Shown here: positions 47,205 to 56,618 of the stretch, in pieces
Numbering within the stretch: position 1 is the stretch's first letter
How the letters are laid out: each line of letters begins with the position of its first letter
Assembly (NCBI RefSeq): GCF_013761245.1
Contig: NZ_JACDUT010000005.1
Span: 124,001-188,000, forward strand
Direction: 5' to 3'
Source of the DNA: Thermaerobacillus caldiproteolyticus
GTDB taxonomy: Bacteria; Bacillota; Bacilli; Bacillales; Anoxybacillaceae
DNA: 64,000 nucleotides
The notes under the pieces: generated by a model
Told to the model about the DNA's origin: nothing
Seen by the model: the letters and a program-made list of their open reading frames with translations, nothing else
Database searches by the model: none
Translations under genes and position numbers: made by a program

Positions 47205-48722
47205 ATGTCTACGGTAAAAGAGAAAAAAATGGAAAAACTTGAAACAAAACGTGAGATGTATCATCTAATTATTAACGGTGAACGCGCCGAAAGCTCCTCT
47301 GGCGAAACATTTGCGACTTACAATCCAGCAACGGGTGAGCCGGTGGCGAAAGTAGCCAAAGGGACAAAAGAAGATGCAGAACGCGCCGTTCAAGCAGCAC
47401 GCCATGCCTTTGATTATGGGAAATGGCGACATTTCCCGGTCAACAAACGAGCGCGTATTTTAAATAAAATTGCCTCGATTATGCGCTCACGTTTTAATGA
47501 GTTAGTAGAATTAGAGATTTTAGATACAGGAAAGGCACTTTCGGCAGCACAAGGGCAAGTCATGCAGGCGATTGAAGACTTTGAGTTTTATGCAAGCGCA
47601 ATCGTGAGTCATCGCGGTACCGTCAACAACATGCCCGGTGCTTTTCATAACTTTACAGAAAAAGAACCTGTCGGTGTATGTGCACAAATTATTCCATGGA
47701 ACTATCCATTAATGATGGCAGCGTGGAAAATCGCCCCGGCGATTGCGGCCGGTTGCTCTGTTATTGTAAAACCGGCTTCATTAACACCATTGACGTGCAT
47801 TGTGCTTGCGGAAATTTGCCATGAAGCGGGTGTTCCAGAAGGGGTTGTCAATGTTGTCACAGGTTCCGGTTCCGAAGTCGGCAATTATTTAGTAGAGCAT
47901 CCGCTTGTCGATAAAGTCGCGTTTACCGGTTCTACTCCTGTCGGCAAAGACATTATGGAAAAGGCGTCAAAAACGTTAAAACGAGTCACGTTAGAGCTTG
48001 GTGGAAAATCGCCGAACATTATTTTTGAAGATGCGGATCTCGATGCGGCTGTAGATGGGGCTTTATTCGGTATTTTCTATAATACGGGTCAATCTTGTGA
48101 AGCACGCTCTCGTTTATATGTACATGAAAACATTTACGATCAATTTATGGAAAAATTTGTAGAGAAAACAAAAAAATTAAAGCTTGGTAATCCATTTGAC
48201 CAAGGAACACATGTTGGTGCGATTATTAGCCGTGAGCAATTAGAAGTCATCGACGGCTATGTTCAATCGGCGATTCAAGATGGCGCAACGGTTGTCACTG
48301 GCGGAAAAGAAGCGAAAATCGAAGGATTTGAAAATGGGTATTGGTATGAACCAACGATTATTACTAATGTCCATCATGGAATGAAAGTCGTGAAAGAAGA
48401 AATTTTCGGCCCAGTTGTTGTCGTGATGAAATTCAGCGATGAAAAAGAAGTCATTAAGCTAGCGAACGATAGCGAATATGGATTAGGCTCGGCGATTTGG
48501 ACAAAAGATCATGCGCGTGCACTTCGTGTTGCGAAACAAATTCAAGCCGGAATTGTCATGATTAACAGCCCATTCTCTGCCTTCCCAGGAACGCCGTTCG
48601 GTGGATATAAACAGTCTGGTTTCGGTCGCGAACTTTGTGTCGAAACACTCGATTTATATACGGAAACGAAAAGCATCCTTTCTTATTACGGAAGCCGTCC
48701 GCTCAATCCTTTCGGCGTGTAA
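47205..48722 (+). CDS. Aldehyde dehydrogenase of the paa operon (PaaZ dehydrogenase half?)
   Basis: A 505-aa NAD(P)-dependent aldehyde dehydrogenase: PWNYPLMMAAWKIAPA (around residue 165), the catalytic-glutamate region LELGGKSPNI (around 265) and nucleophile region NTGQSCEARSR (around 299). In E. coli, PaaZ fuses such a domain to a MaoC-like hydratase. This protein has only the dehydrogenase part. By position it should oxidise the ring-opened semialdehyde, though phenylacetaldehyde oxidation is an alternative. Confidence 0.87.
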   Translation: MSTVKEKKMEKLETKREMYHLIINGERAESSSGETFATYNPATGEPVAKVAKGTKEDAERAVQAARHAFDYGKWRHFPVNKRARILNKIASIMRSRFNELVELEILDTGKALSAAQGQVMQAIEDFEFYASAIVSHRGTVNNMPGAFHNFTEKEPVGVCAQIIPWNYPLMMAAWKIAPAIAAGCSVIVKPASLTPLTCIVLAEICHEAGVPEGVVNVVTGSGSEVGNYLVEHPLVDKVAFTGSTPVGKDIMEKASKTLKRVTLELGGKSPNIIFEDADLDAAVDGALFGIFYNTGQSCEARSRLYVHENIYDQFMEKFVEKTKKLKLGNPFDQGTHVGAIISREQLEVIDGYVQSAIQDGATVVTGGKEAKIEGFENGYWYEPTIITNVHHGMKVVKEEIFGPVVVVMKFSDEKEVIKLANDSEYGLGSAIWTKDHARALRVAKQIQAGIVMINSPFSAFPGTPFGGYKQSGFGRELCVETLDLYTETKSILSYYGSRPLNPFGV

Positions 48723-48739
48723 AGAGCTTTTACGTTTGC

Positions 48740-48773
48740 GAGCACTTTCATCCGCGGATGGGTGCTCGTTTTC
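48740..48773 (+). terminator. Intercistronic hairpin before paaH
   Basis: CGAGCAC / GTGCTCG with an inner CATCC / GGATG, then four T's. It is probably a partial terminator or mRNA processing site within the operon. Confidence 0.55.
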
Positions 48774-48803
48774 ATTGATAGAACATAGAAGGAGAGGATT
48801 TTG

Positions 48804-49661
48804 ATGATTCGTCGTATTGTAGTCATCGGTTCAGGGGTGATGGGAAGAGGCATCGCATATGTCAGCGCTGTTGGAGGATTTTTGACGACACTTGTTGATA
48901 TTAAGGAAGAACAACTACAGAGCGCCAAACAAGAAATCGCTGATATTTTTGAAAAAGGCATTGCTCGCGGCAAACTGACTGAGACGCTAAAGAAAGAAGC
49001 GGAAGCGCGCTTATATTATTCAACCGATTTCATTCAGGCGGCAAAAGAAGCTGATTTAGTCATTGAAGCCGTTCCTGAAAAGCTAGAGATTAAAAAACAA
49101 ATTTTTGAAACGATTGACGAACATGCACCAGAGTCGTGTTATTTTGCGACGAATACCTCGACGATGAGTCCAACAGAAATCGCTTCTTTTACGAAACGAC
49201 CGGAAAAAGTCATTGCGATGCATTTTTTTAATCCCGTCCATAAAATGAAACTCGTTGAGCTTGTTCGCGGGTTAGAGACAAGTGATGAAACGGCTGAAGT
49301 CATTCAGCAAGTGGCTGAACAAATGGGAAAAGAAACGGTTGTCGTCAACGAGTTTCCGGGGTTTGTGACAAGTAGAATTAGTGCATTGGTCGGGAATGAG
49401 GCGTTTTATATGCTGCAGGAAGGCATAGGGACGCCGGAAGAGATTGATAAAGCGATTAGGCTTGGATTGAATTATCCGATGGGACCATTTGAATTAGCGG
49501 ATTTAGTCGGACTTGACACGCGATTGAATAACTTAAAATACTTGCATGAAAAGCTAGGTGAGAAATATCGGCCAGCTCCGCTATTAGAGCAATATGTCAA
49601 AGCAGGACGGCTCGGGCGAAAAACAGGAAAAGGTGTTTACGATTACACAAACAAAGAATAG
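48804..49661 (+). CDS. paaH: 3-hydroxyacyl-CoA dehydrogenase (PaaH-like)
   Basis: A 285-aa NAD-dependent dehydrogenase with Rossmann motif VIGSGVMGRGIAYVSA (around residues 6-21), HFFNPVHKMKLVELVRG (around 140) and LADLVGLDTRL near the C-terminus. It oxidises 3-hydroxyadipyl-CoA. AAGGAGAGG precedes ATG 48804. Length is standard for the short form. Confidence 0.92.
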   Translation: MIRRIVVIGSGVMGRGIAYVSAVGGFLTTLVDIKEEQLQSAKQEIADIFEKGIARGKLTETLKKEAEARLYYSTDFIQAAKEADLVIEAVPEKLEIKKQIFETIDEHAPESCYFATNTSTMSPTEIASFTKRPEKVIAMHFFNPVHKMKLVELVRGLETSDETAEVIQQVAEQMGKETVVVNEFPGFVTSRISALVGNEAFYMLQEGIGTPEEIDKAIRLGLNYPMGPFELADLVGLDTRLNNLKYLHEKLGEKYRPAPLLEQYVKAGRLGRKTGKGVYDYTNKE

Positions 49662-49677
49662 GAAGGTGCGCATATAA

Positions 49678-50883
49678 ATGAAAGAAGTCGTCATTGTCGA
49701 TGCGGTGCGAACGCCAATTGGAAAGTATAAAGGGGCGTTAAAAGATGTTCGTCCCGATGATTTAGGGGCGATTGTCATTAAAGCGTTAGTGGGGCGCAAC
49801 CCAAATCTCCCATTAGAGCAAATCGAAGAAGTCGTTCTCGGAAATGCCAATCAAGCTGGAGAGGATAACCGGAATGTGGCACGTATGTCAGCGCTTTTAG
49901 CTGGATTGCCGGTTGAGGTAGCGGGAACAACCATCAACCGGTTATGCGGCTCAGGTCTTGATGCGGTGAATTACGGAGCACGGCTGATTATGACAGGAGA
50001 GGCGGAGATTGTCATTGCTGGAGGAACGGAAAGTATGACGCGCGCACCGTTTGTCATGGCAAAGCCGGACGAAGAGTTTCCGCGCGGCAATTTAGAAATG
50101 TTTGATACGACGATCGGTTGGCGGTTTATTAATCCAAAGCTCCAGCAAATGTACGGAACAGACAGCATGCCGCAGACAGCGGAAAATGTAGCGAAACGGT
50201 ATGGAATTTCCCGGGAAGCACAAGATGAATTTGCCTATGAAAGTCAAATGAAGGCAAAAAGAGCGCTCGAACTTAATCGTTTCGCCGATGAATTAGTTCC
50301 GGTTGTGTACCATGATCGCAAAGGAAATATCGTCGTTGTAGATAAAGATGAGCATCCTCGTCCTGATACGACGCTAGAAAAACTGGCAAAATTGCGCCCG
50401 TTATTTGAAGGTGGAACCGTGACAGCTGGGAACGCTTCGGGCGTAAATGACGGTGCTTCCGCTTTGTTGCTTATGAGTGCGGAAAAAGCAAAAGAGCTTG
50501 GAATGACGCCGCTTGTGAAATATACAACATCGGCAGTGGCTGGTTTGGAGCCAGCTGTCATGGGGCTTGGTCCGATTTATGCAACGAAAAAAGCACTAAA
50601 TCGGTCTGGATTAACGATCCGTGATATCGGGTTAGTCGAATTAAATGAAGCTTTTGCTTCCCAATCATTAGAGTGCATCAAACAGCTTGAACTTGATCGG
50701 GATAAAGTGAATGTGAACGGCGGAGCGATTGCATTTGGACATCCGCTAGGGGCAAGTGGTGCTCGAATTTTAACGACCCTCATTTATGAAATGAAAAGGC
50801 GCGGAGTCAAATACGGTCTTGCTACGATGTGCATTGGTGTTGGGCAAGGAATCGCTACGATTGTTGAAAATATGGATTCGTAA
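49678..50883 (+). CDS. paaJ: Thiolase (PaaJ-like, 3-oxoadipyl-CoA thiolase)
   Basis: A 401-aa thiolase: nucleophile cysteine in [11 protein letters not shown] (around residue 88), [19 protein letters not shown] (around 342) and second cysteine in CIGVGQG (around 389). It cleaves 3-oxoadipyl-CoA to succinyl-CoA and acetyl-CoA and may also act on the C8 intermediate, as PaaJ does. AAGGTGCG precedes ATG 49678. Confidence 0.93.
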   Translation: MKEVVIVDAVRTPIGKYKGALKDVRPDDLGAIVIKALVGRNPNLPLEQIEEVVLGNANQAGEDNRNVARMSALLAGLPVEVAGTTINRLCGSGLDAVNYGARLIMTGEAEIVIAGGTESMTRAPFVMAKPDEEFPRGNLEMFDTTIGWRFINPKLQQMYGTDSMPQTAENVAKRYGISREAQDEFAYESQMKAKRALELNRFADELVPVVYHDRKGNIVVVDKDEHPRPDTTLEKLAKLRPLFEGGTVTAGNASGVNDGASALLLMSAEKAKELGMTPLVKYTTSAVAGLEPAVMGLGPIYATKKALNRSGLTIRDIGLVELNEAFASQSLECIKQLELDRDKVNVNGGAIAFGHPLGASGARILTTLIYEMKRRGVKYGLATMCIGVGQGIATIVENMDS

Positions 50884-50900
50884 TGAAGGGAAGAACAGGA

Positions 50901-51677
50901 ATGGCAAACGTGTTGTTTGAAAAGCGAAATCATATTGGCTATGTCACGCTGCATCGCCCTGAAGTCATGAACTGCTTTAATTATGCCACATTGCAACAGT
51001 TAGGAGAGGTTGTTGAACAGATTCACATCGACCGTGACGTTCGGGTTGTGATTTTTACAGGATCTGGAGAAAAAGCATTCAGCGCGGGAGCGGATCTAAA
51101 AGAACGGAAAGCATTAAGTGACATGGAAGTACGACGCAACGTGAAAAAAATCCGCGATGTCTTCGATGCAATTGCCAATTTGTCGCAGCCAACGATTGCT
51201 GCGGTAAACGGTTATGCATTTGGAGGCGGTTTTGAGCTTATGCTTGCTTGCGATTTTCGCATCGCCGTAAAGGAGGCGGTGATGGGATTAACGGAAGTGA
51301 GCTGGGCGATTATTCCGGGAGCTGGAGGAACGCAACGGTTGCCGAGATTAATTGGCGAAGCGAAGGCAAAAGAATTGATTTTTACCGCGCGGAAAATTTC
51401 TGCCGAACAAGCATACGAATATGGTCTTTTAACAAAAGTGGTGACAAAAGACGAATTGTTGCCAAGCTGTGAGGCATTAGCGCATGAAATGATGAAAAAC
51501 GGCCCAATCGCCTTGCAACAGGCGAAATATGCAATTCAACAAGGAATGAACGTCGACTTGCAAACAGGGCTAGCCATTGAAGCCAAAGCATACGAATTGA
51601 CGATTCCAACAAAAGATCGCTTCGAAGCATTAGCGGCATTTAGTGAAAAGCGACAGCCGCGTTTTACAGGGGAATGA
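50901..51677 (+). CDS. Third crotonase-family hydratase of the paa operon
   Basis: A 258-aa enoyl-CoA hydratase: GEKAFSAGADLKER, GYAFGGGFELMLACDF and LTEVSWAIIPGAGGTQRL, with both catalytic glutamates present. ATG 50901 aligns with family starts; an ATG at 50883 overlaps the paaJ stop. As PaaF and PaaG already have genes, this one is a candidate for the oxepin-CoA hydrolase step missing from the PaaZ-less cluster, or a second hydratase. Confidence 0.87.
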   Translation: MANVLFEKRNHIGYVTLHRPEVMNCFNYATLQQLGEVVEQIHIDRDVRVVIFTGSGEKAFSAGADLKERKALSDMEVRRNVKKIRDVFDAIANLSQPTIAAVNGYAFGGGFELMLACDFRIAVKEAVMGLTEVSWAIIPGAGGTQRLPRLIGEAKAKELIFTARKISAEQAYEYGLLTKVVTKDELLPSCEALAHEMMKNGPIALQQAKYAIQQGMNVDLQTGLAIEAKAYELTIPTKDRFEALAAFSEKRQPRFTGE

Positions 51678-51681
51678 CGAA

Positions 51682-51718
51682 AAGGGAGACTCATGTGTCA
51701 TGGGCCTCCTTTTTTTAT
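51682..51718 (+). terminator. Terminator at the end of the paaA operon
   Basis: GGAG-A-CTCATG / CATGGG-C-CTCC with a TGT loop, then seven T's. Confidence 0.82.
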
Positions 51719-51733
51719 CCGATGAACAATTTA

Positions 51734-51749
51734 ACGTTTTTTTTACCGT
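51734..51749. promoter_or_regulatory. Operator-like site before paaX
   Basis: ACGT-N7-ACCGT, one base off the ACGT-N7-ACGT core found at four other promoters here. It suggests autoregulation of paaX. Confidence 0.5.
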
Positions 51750-51816
51750 TCGGGTTGTCATTGTTATAAAAATTTGTTACGATTATATCTTGAAAATGAC
51801 ATAAAGGGTGTCAAAA

Positions 51817-52698
51817 ATGAGCATGAATACGCGATCAATGATTTTTACAATTTACGGGGATTACATCCGTCATTATGGCAATCAAATTTGGATCGGTAGC
51901 TTAATTCGCTTATTAAAAGAGTTTGGGCATAATGACCAAGCGGTACGCGCTGCGATTTCCCGCATGAGCAAGCAAGGATGGGTAAAAGCAGAGAAAAAGG
52001 GAAACAAAAGCTATTATTCGTTAACAGAGCGCGGCGTGAAACGCATAGAAGAAGCGGCGAAGAGGATTTATAAAATCAGACCAGAAAAATGGGATGGAAA
52101 GTGGCGGATTTTTGTCTATACGATTCCGGAAGAAAAGCGGAATTTGCGCGATGAGTTGCGCAAAGAACTTGTATGGAGCGGATTCGGGACGATTTCCAAC
52201 AGCTGCTGGATCTCCCCTAATAATTTAGAGAAACAAGTGTATGACTTAATTGACAAATATGAGATCGAACCATATGTTGATTTTTTTATCGCTCAATATG
52301 ACGGACCGCATACGAACGAGCGACTTGTCGAGAAATGTTGGGATTTGGATGCCATTAATCAAAAGTATGAAGAATTTATCTCTATTTACAGTCAAAAATA
52401 CATCATTGATAAACACAAAATCCAGCGTGGGGAAATGTCCGATGCTGAGTGTTTTGTCGAGAGAACGAAACTTGTACACGAATATCGGAAATTTTTATTC
52501 GTCGATCCGGGGTTGCCGGAAGAATTGTTACCGAAACAGTGGATGGGAAGTCATGCCGCTTCGCTATTTAGCGAATATTATAAAGAACTAGCGAAACCAG
52601 CAAGCCGCTTCTTTGAATCGGTATTTATGGATGGGAATGAATTAGAGAAAAAAGATGCAGGGTATGATGTATATGATCATCCTTTTATTGTGGAATAA
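51817..52698 (+). CDS. paaX: PaaX-family transcription repressor
   Basis: A 293-aa regulator: winged-helix N-terminus (NTRSMIFTIYGDYIRHYG and QAVRAAISRMSKQGWV, residues 3-60), WDGKWRIFVYTIPEEKR (around 95), then the long PaaX C-terminal domain. PaaX repressors are released by phenylacetyl-CoA. ATG 51817 is preceded by AAAGGGTG at good spacing; GTG 51808 lies within that site. It is flanked by the paa operon and by further genes with the same operator motif. Confidence 0.93.
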   Translation: MSMNTRSMIFTIYGDYIRHYGNQIWIGSLIRLLKEFGHNDQAVRAAISRMSKQGWVKAEKKGNKSYYSLTERGVKRIEEAAKRIYKIRPEKWDGKWRIFVYTIPEEKRNLRDELRKELVWSGFGTISNSCWISPNNLEKQVYDLIDKYEIEPYVDFFIAQYDGPHTNERLVEKCWDLDAINQKYEEFISIYSQKYIIDKHKIQRGEMSDAECFVERTKLVHEYRKFLFVDPGLPEELLPKQWMGSHAASLFSEYYKELAKPASRFFESVFMDGNELEKKDAGYDVYDHPFIVE

Positions 52699-52718
52699 CA
52701 CTTTTATCGTGCAACGCG

Positions 52719-52753
52719 AAAAAGCACTGTAGATGTAAGCAGTGCTTTTTTTG
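52719..52753. terminator. Bidirectional terminator between paaX and the carbonic anhydrase-like gene
   Basis: AAAAAGCACTG / CAGTGCTTTTT, an 11-bp stem with a 10-nt loop and T-runs on both strands. Confidence 0.92.
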
Positions 52754-52765
52754 TTAACAAGTTTT

Positions 52766-53302
52766 TTACTTGTTATCTTGTATTTTTTGATTGGCTAACA
52801 GCTTACGATATTCTTTTCCCTTTTGAACATAGGAGTCAATGGAGAGTTGAATGAGCGCTAAGTCTTTCTCAGTAATTTCGCGAACGACTTTTCCCGGTGC
52901 GCCCATGACAAGCGAACGAGGAGGGATTTTTTTGCCGGAAGGAATAAGTGTGTTTGCTCCAATAATGCATTCTTCACCAATTTCTGCCCCATCTAAAATC
53001 GTCGAGCCCATTCCAATAATGGAGCGTTTCCGAATCGTGCATCCGTGAAGAATCACGTTATGGCCGACCGTCACTTCATCTTCAATGATAAGCGGAAATC
53101 CCTCGTATAAATGACATGTCGAATTATCTTGAATGCTGCAACGTTCTCCTACAATAATGGGAGCCTCATCCCCTCTTAAAACAGCGTTAAACCAGACGGT
53201 TGATTCCTTTCCAATGGCGACATCGCCAATAATATGGGCACCGGGAGCGATAAACACGGTATCATCAATGCTCGGAGTCTTCCCATTATAACAATAAATC
53301 AT
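52766..53302 (-). CDS. Gamma carbonic anhydrase/PaaY-like hexapeptide protein
   Basis: A 178-aa left-handed beta-helix protein with repeated [LIV]-G-x-x-x-x units (VAIGKESTVWFNAVLRGD, VTVGHNVILHGCTI, AEIGEECIIGANTLIPSG). It has metal-ligand histidines in STCHLYEG, VGHNV and LHGC. The location beside paaX recalls PaaY, a thioesterase-like helper of phenylacetate pathways, but generic gamma carbonic anhydrases look the same. AAGGAGG favours ATG 53302 over ATG 53308. Confidence 0.82.
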   Translation of the reverse strand: MIYCYNGKTPSIDDTVFIAPGAHIIGDVAIGKESTVWFNAVLRGDEAPIIVGERCSIQDNSTCHLYEGFPLIIEDEVTVGHNVILHGCTIRKRSIIGMGSTILDGAEIGEECIIGANTLIPSGKKIPPRSLVMGAPGKVVREITEKDLALIQLSIDSYVQKGKEYRKLLANQKIQDNK

Positions 53303-53370
53303 TTTCATCCTCCTTAAAGTATGATAAGGTTATGATAAGTATAACACAATTTTAACGGGGTGGGAATTTA

Positions 53371-54327
53371 ATGAATGATGTTTGCCGTTTACTCAATATT
53401 CGTTATCCGATTCTTCAAGGGGGTATGGGGAATATTAGTAACGCCCAGTTAACGAGTGCAGTTTCAGAAGCAGGGGGACTTGGAACGATCGGGGTGGGAA
53501 CGATGCCTCCTGACGAGGTGGAAGAAATCATTGTTGAGACAAAAAGAAGAACGAATCAACCGTTTGCCGTCAATATTCCGATTCAAGTGACACCGTATGT
53601 AGAGGAAATGGTATCGTTAGTGTTGAAACATCGCGTACCTGTTGTATCGTTATCAGCGGGAAATCCGGCTCCTATCGTTCCGAGATTTGCTGAACAAGGG
53701 GTGAAAGTTATCGTTGTTACGGCTTCGGTAAAGCAGGCGAAAAAAGCAGAAGAAGCAGGAGCCGATGTACTTGTCGCGGAAGGATACGAAGCGGCAGGAA
53801 TTAATTCAAGTATGGAGCTGACGACAATGACGTTGATTCCGCAAATTGTTCGGGCCGTTCATGTACCGGTGATTGCAGCTGGAGGAATTGGTGACGGACG
53901 AGGAATGCTTGCTGCCTTTGCCCTTGGTGCCCAAGGAGTACAATTAGGGACGCGATTGATCGCGACAAAAGATGCGCCATTCCATGAGGCGTACAAGCAA
54001 TTAATTACAGACGCAGACGAAAATGAAACGGTCATTGTTGGCCGCTCAGTAGGAAGGGTGCGAAGAATTATGCGCACTCCTTATGCCGAGAAATTGCTGC
54101 AATATGAGAAAGCAGGAGTGACATTGGAGAAGTTCAACGAATATACGTCAGAATATTATCATCGACGCGGGGCGCTCGACGGCGACTTTGCGGAAGGATT
54201 TGTTAATGCTGGCCAAATCGCTGGACTGATCGAAGACTTACCGACCGTTGCAGAATTATTTCAGAATATGATAGAAGAAGCGAAACAGCAGCTACACCTT
54301 TTATACCATACCGCTTTTTGTCAATGA
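53371..54327 (+). CDS. Nitronate monooxygenase/FabK-like flavoprotein
   Basis: A 318-aa FMN TIM-barrel enzyme: RYPILQGGMGNISNAQLTSA at the N-terminus, ADVLVAEGYEAAGINS (around residue 130), VIAAGGIGDGRGMLAAFALG (around 168) and GVQLGTRLIAT. These fit nitronate monooxygenases (2-nitropropane dioxygenase family), with enoyl reductase FabK as an alternative. It is divergent from the carbonic anhydrase-like gene, and a strong terminator separates it from the ABC operon. Its link to the aromatic pathway is unknown. Confidence 0.85.
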   Translation: MNDVCRLLNIRYPILQGGMGNISNAQLTSAVSEAGGLGTIGVGTMPPDEVEEIIVETKRRTNQPFAVNIPIQVTPYVEEMVSLVLKHRVPVVSLSAGNPAPIVPRFAEQGVKVIVVTASVKQAKKAEEAGADVLVAEGYEAAGINSSMELTTMTLIPQIVRAVHVPVIAAGGIGDGRGMLAAFALGAQGVQLGTRLIATKDAPFHEAYKQLITDADENETVIVGRSVGRVRRIMRTPYAEKLLQYEKAGVTLEKFNEYTSEYYHRRGALDGDFAEGFVNAGQIAGLIEDLPTVAELFQNMIEEAKQQLHLLYHTAFCQ

Positions 54328-54340
54328 CATCTTTGAATCA

Positions 54341-54378
54341 AAGGGAACATCTTATTAACAAGATGTTCCCTTTTTATC
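54341..54378 (+). terminator. Strong terminator
   Basis: AAGGGAACATCTT / AAGATGTTCCCTT, a 13-bp perfect stem with a 6-nt loop, then T's. Confidence 0.94.
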
Positions 54379-54399
54379 GTTTCATTTTTTAGAAAATTA

Positions 54400-54458
54400 T
54401 TGACTTTTCGTTACATCAGCTGATAATATTTATTTAGTATAACGTTATTTTAACGTTA
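54400..54458 (+). promoter_or_regulatory. Promoter and ACGT-N7-ACGT operator of the ABC transporter
   Basis: TTGACT (54400-54405) and GATAAT (54422-54427), spacer 16, are followed by ACGT (54442-54445), TATTTTA and ACGT (54453-54456). The operator lies just after the expected transcription start. Confidence 0.65.
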
Positions 54459-54507
54459 TTAAATATTTTTATGATGTTAATAAGGATATTTATTTTTTGT
54501 ATCTTTG

Positions 54508-54521
54508 TGTAAGCGTTTGCA
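54508..54521 (+). promoter_or_regulatory. CcpA cre box before the ABC transporter
   Basis: TGTAAGCGTTTGCA is a full match to the cre pattern, in the leader 73 bp before the start codon; a roadblock position consistent with glucose repression. Confidence 0.8.
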
Positions 54522-54593
54522 AATAAAACGCGCCTAGTTTTGTTTGAAGTGATAGAATACTAATTTTTTATAAAAAAATAAGGGGGAGTAAGG

Positions 54594-55604
54594 ATGGTAA
54601 AAGTTATGAAAAGACTAGCAGTGCCAATGTTGGTCAGCATATTAGCGCTTTCCGGCTGTGGGAAGGAGACATCAACGAGTGATCAGAAAGAGAATGGAAG
54701 TGAAAAGCAAACCGCAACAATTGGGGTGACGCAGATTATTGAACATCCGTCACTCGATGCAGCCTTTAAAGGATTTAAAAAAGCGCTGGAGGATGGCGGA
54801 TTTAAGGAAGGGAAAAATGTAAAGTACGATGTGCAAATCGCACAAGGGGATCCGAACAATAATCAAACGATTGCCAACAATTTGGTCGGAGATGGTGTTG
54901 ACCTCATTTTTGCGAACTCTACACCGAGTGCTCAAAGTGCTTTAAATGCTACCAAAGACATTCCAATCGTGTTCACTTCCGTAACAGATCCTGTCGGCGC
55001 AAGCTTAGTTCCATCAATGGACCGAGCTGGTGAAAATATTACCGGAACAACGGATAGTCACCCTGATGCCATTCGTAAAATGATTCAATTTATCGATGAA
55101 CAAACCGATGCGAAAACGGTTGGACTCATTTATAACTCCGGTGAACAAAATTCTGTGGTGCAAATTCAAAAGGTAAAAGAAGCGGCCAAAAATACCGACT
55201 TAAAGTTCGTAGAAGCATCTGTTTCAACGACGGCTGAGGTGAAGCAAGCGGCAGAATCGCTTGTTGGGAAAGCAGATGTATTTTATATCGTGACAGATAA
55301 TACGGTTGTATCAGCGATTGAATCGGTTGTCAGCGTGGCGAATGAAAAGAAAATCCCAGTCTTTACAGGGGAACTCGATTCGCTAAAACGCGGCTGTTTT
55401 GCTGCATACGGGTTTGATTACTACGACATCGGTTATCAAGCCGGAGAAATGGCGGTAGTCATTTTAAAAGGGGAGAAAAAGCCGTCTGAGATTAAACCAG
55501 AATATCCGAAAAAATTAAAGCTTGTCATTAATAAAACGGCAGCGAAAAAGCAAGGAATTGAGCTGAAGCCAGAGTGGGATGGAATAGCTGAATATATCGA
55601 ATAA
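54594..55604 (+). CDS. ABC transporter substrate-binding lipoprotein (TrpX/PF04392 type)
   Basis: A 336-aa lipoprotein with lipobox LSGC (cysteine around residue 22), then IGVTQIIEHPSLDAAFKGF, VDLIFANSTPSAQSAL and PIVFTSVTDPVGASLV, typical of the TrpX-like binding-protein family. Several such proteins bind aromatic amino acids. The operator shared with paa promoters suggests a ligand such as phenylalanine, phenylacetate or a related aromatic. GGGGGAG precedes ATG 54594. Confidence 0.88.
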   Translation: MVKVMKRLAVPMLVSILALSGCGKETSTSDQKENGSEKQTATIGVTQIIEHPSLDAAFKGFKKALEDGGFKEGKNVKYDVQIAQGDPNNNQTIANNLVGDGVDLIFANSTPSAQSALNATKDIPIVFTSVTDPVGASLVPSMDRAGENITGTTDSHPDAIRKMIQFIDEQTDAKTVGLIYNSGEQNSVVQIQKVKEAAKNTDLKFVEASVSTTAEVKQAAESLVGKADVFYIVTDNTVVSAIESVVSVANEKKIPVFTGELDSLKRGCFAAYGFDYYDIGYQAGEMAVVILKGEKKPSEIKPEYPKKLKLVINKTAAKKQGIELKPEWDGIAEYIE

Positions 55605-55619
55605 CGTTCGAAAGGATGA

Positions 55620-56618
55620 ATGCCTTTGTTTACTGCGATAGCAGGTGCAGTGGAATCGGGAATTATTTATGCGATTATGGCGTTAGGTGTGTATCTTTCA
55701 TTTCGGATTTTAGACTTTCCTGATTTAACGGTAGATGGGAGTTTTGTCGCGGGGGCAGCTGTGGCAGCGACACTCATTGTGAGCGGGATAAACCCCTTCG
55801 TCGCCACATGTGTCGCTCTCGTTGTCGGATTTGCAGCTGGATGTATCACGGGGCTTCTTCATACGGTTGGGAAAATCAATGCGTTATTGTCGGGAATTTT
55901 AATGATGATTGCTCTTTATTCGATTAACCTTCGAATTATGGGGCGCTCTAATGTACCGCTTCTCAATGAAAAAACGGTATTCACGACGATTCAAGAGTGG
56001 GGAACTTCGCTCGGATTAGATCCAGCGACGTCCAAAATGTGGAGTATTTTACTAGCGATGGCGATACTTACGCTTGTTTTTAAATTTTTCACCGACTGGT
56101 TTTTGCAGACGGAAATCGGTCTTGCCATTCGTGCAACGGGGGATAACTCTCGTATGATTCGCAGTTTATCGGCTAATACAAATTTGCTCATTGTGTTAGG
56201 GCTTGGCCTTTCCAATGGGATGGTTGCTTTTTCCGGTGCGCTTATTGCGCAATATGGTTCATTTGCTGATGTCGGCATGGGAATTGGGATGATTATTATC
56301 GGATTGGCTTCTGTCATTATTGGAGAAGCGGTTTTTGGGACAAAAACAATTGCTAGAACGACATTGGCTGTCATCGGCGGCTCTATTATTTATCGCATTG
56401 TAGTGAGCCTAGCATTGCGTGCTCAGTTTCTGGAAACAGGAGATGTCAAACTGATCACTGCCTCGATCGTCATTTTAGCGCTAGTAATGCCACAAATTGT
56501 TCGTCATCAAAAAGAGAAAAAGCGAAAAGCGCAAAAGAGACTAGAGCGGGCGCAGCTTGTAGGGGTGCCAACGAGCGGAAAGGGTGAAAGCGATGTTGCA
56601 GTTAAATCGGATTTATAA
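55620..56618 (+). CDS. ABC transporter permease (TrpY-like)
   Basis: A 332-aa membrane protein with about eight to nine helices of the branched-chain amino acid permease superfamily. It begins TAIAGAVESGIIYAIMALGV, with LDFPDLTVDGSFVAGAA (around residue 35) and a charged, KEKKRKAQKR-rich C-terminal tail (about 300-320). It overlaps the ATPase gene. ATG 55620 follows AAAGGATGA. Confidence 0.9.
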   Translation: MPLFTAIAGAVESGIIYAIMALGVYLSFRILDFPDLTVDGSFVAGAAVAATLIVSGINPFVATCVALVVGFAAGCITGLLHTVGKINALLSGILMMIALYSINLRIMGRSNVPLLNEKTVFTTIQEWGTSLGLDPATSKMWSILLAMAILTLVFKFFTDWFLQTEIGLAIRATGDNSRMIRSLSANTNLLIVLGLGLSNGMVAFSGALIAQYGSFADVGMGIGMIIIGLASVIIGEAVFGTKTIARTTLAVIGGSIIYRIVVSLALRAQFLETGDVKLITASIVILALVMPQIVRHQKEKKRKAQKRLERAQLVGVPTSGKGESDVAVKSDL

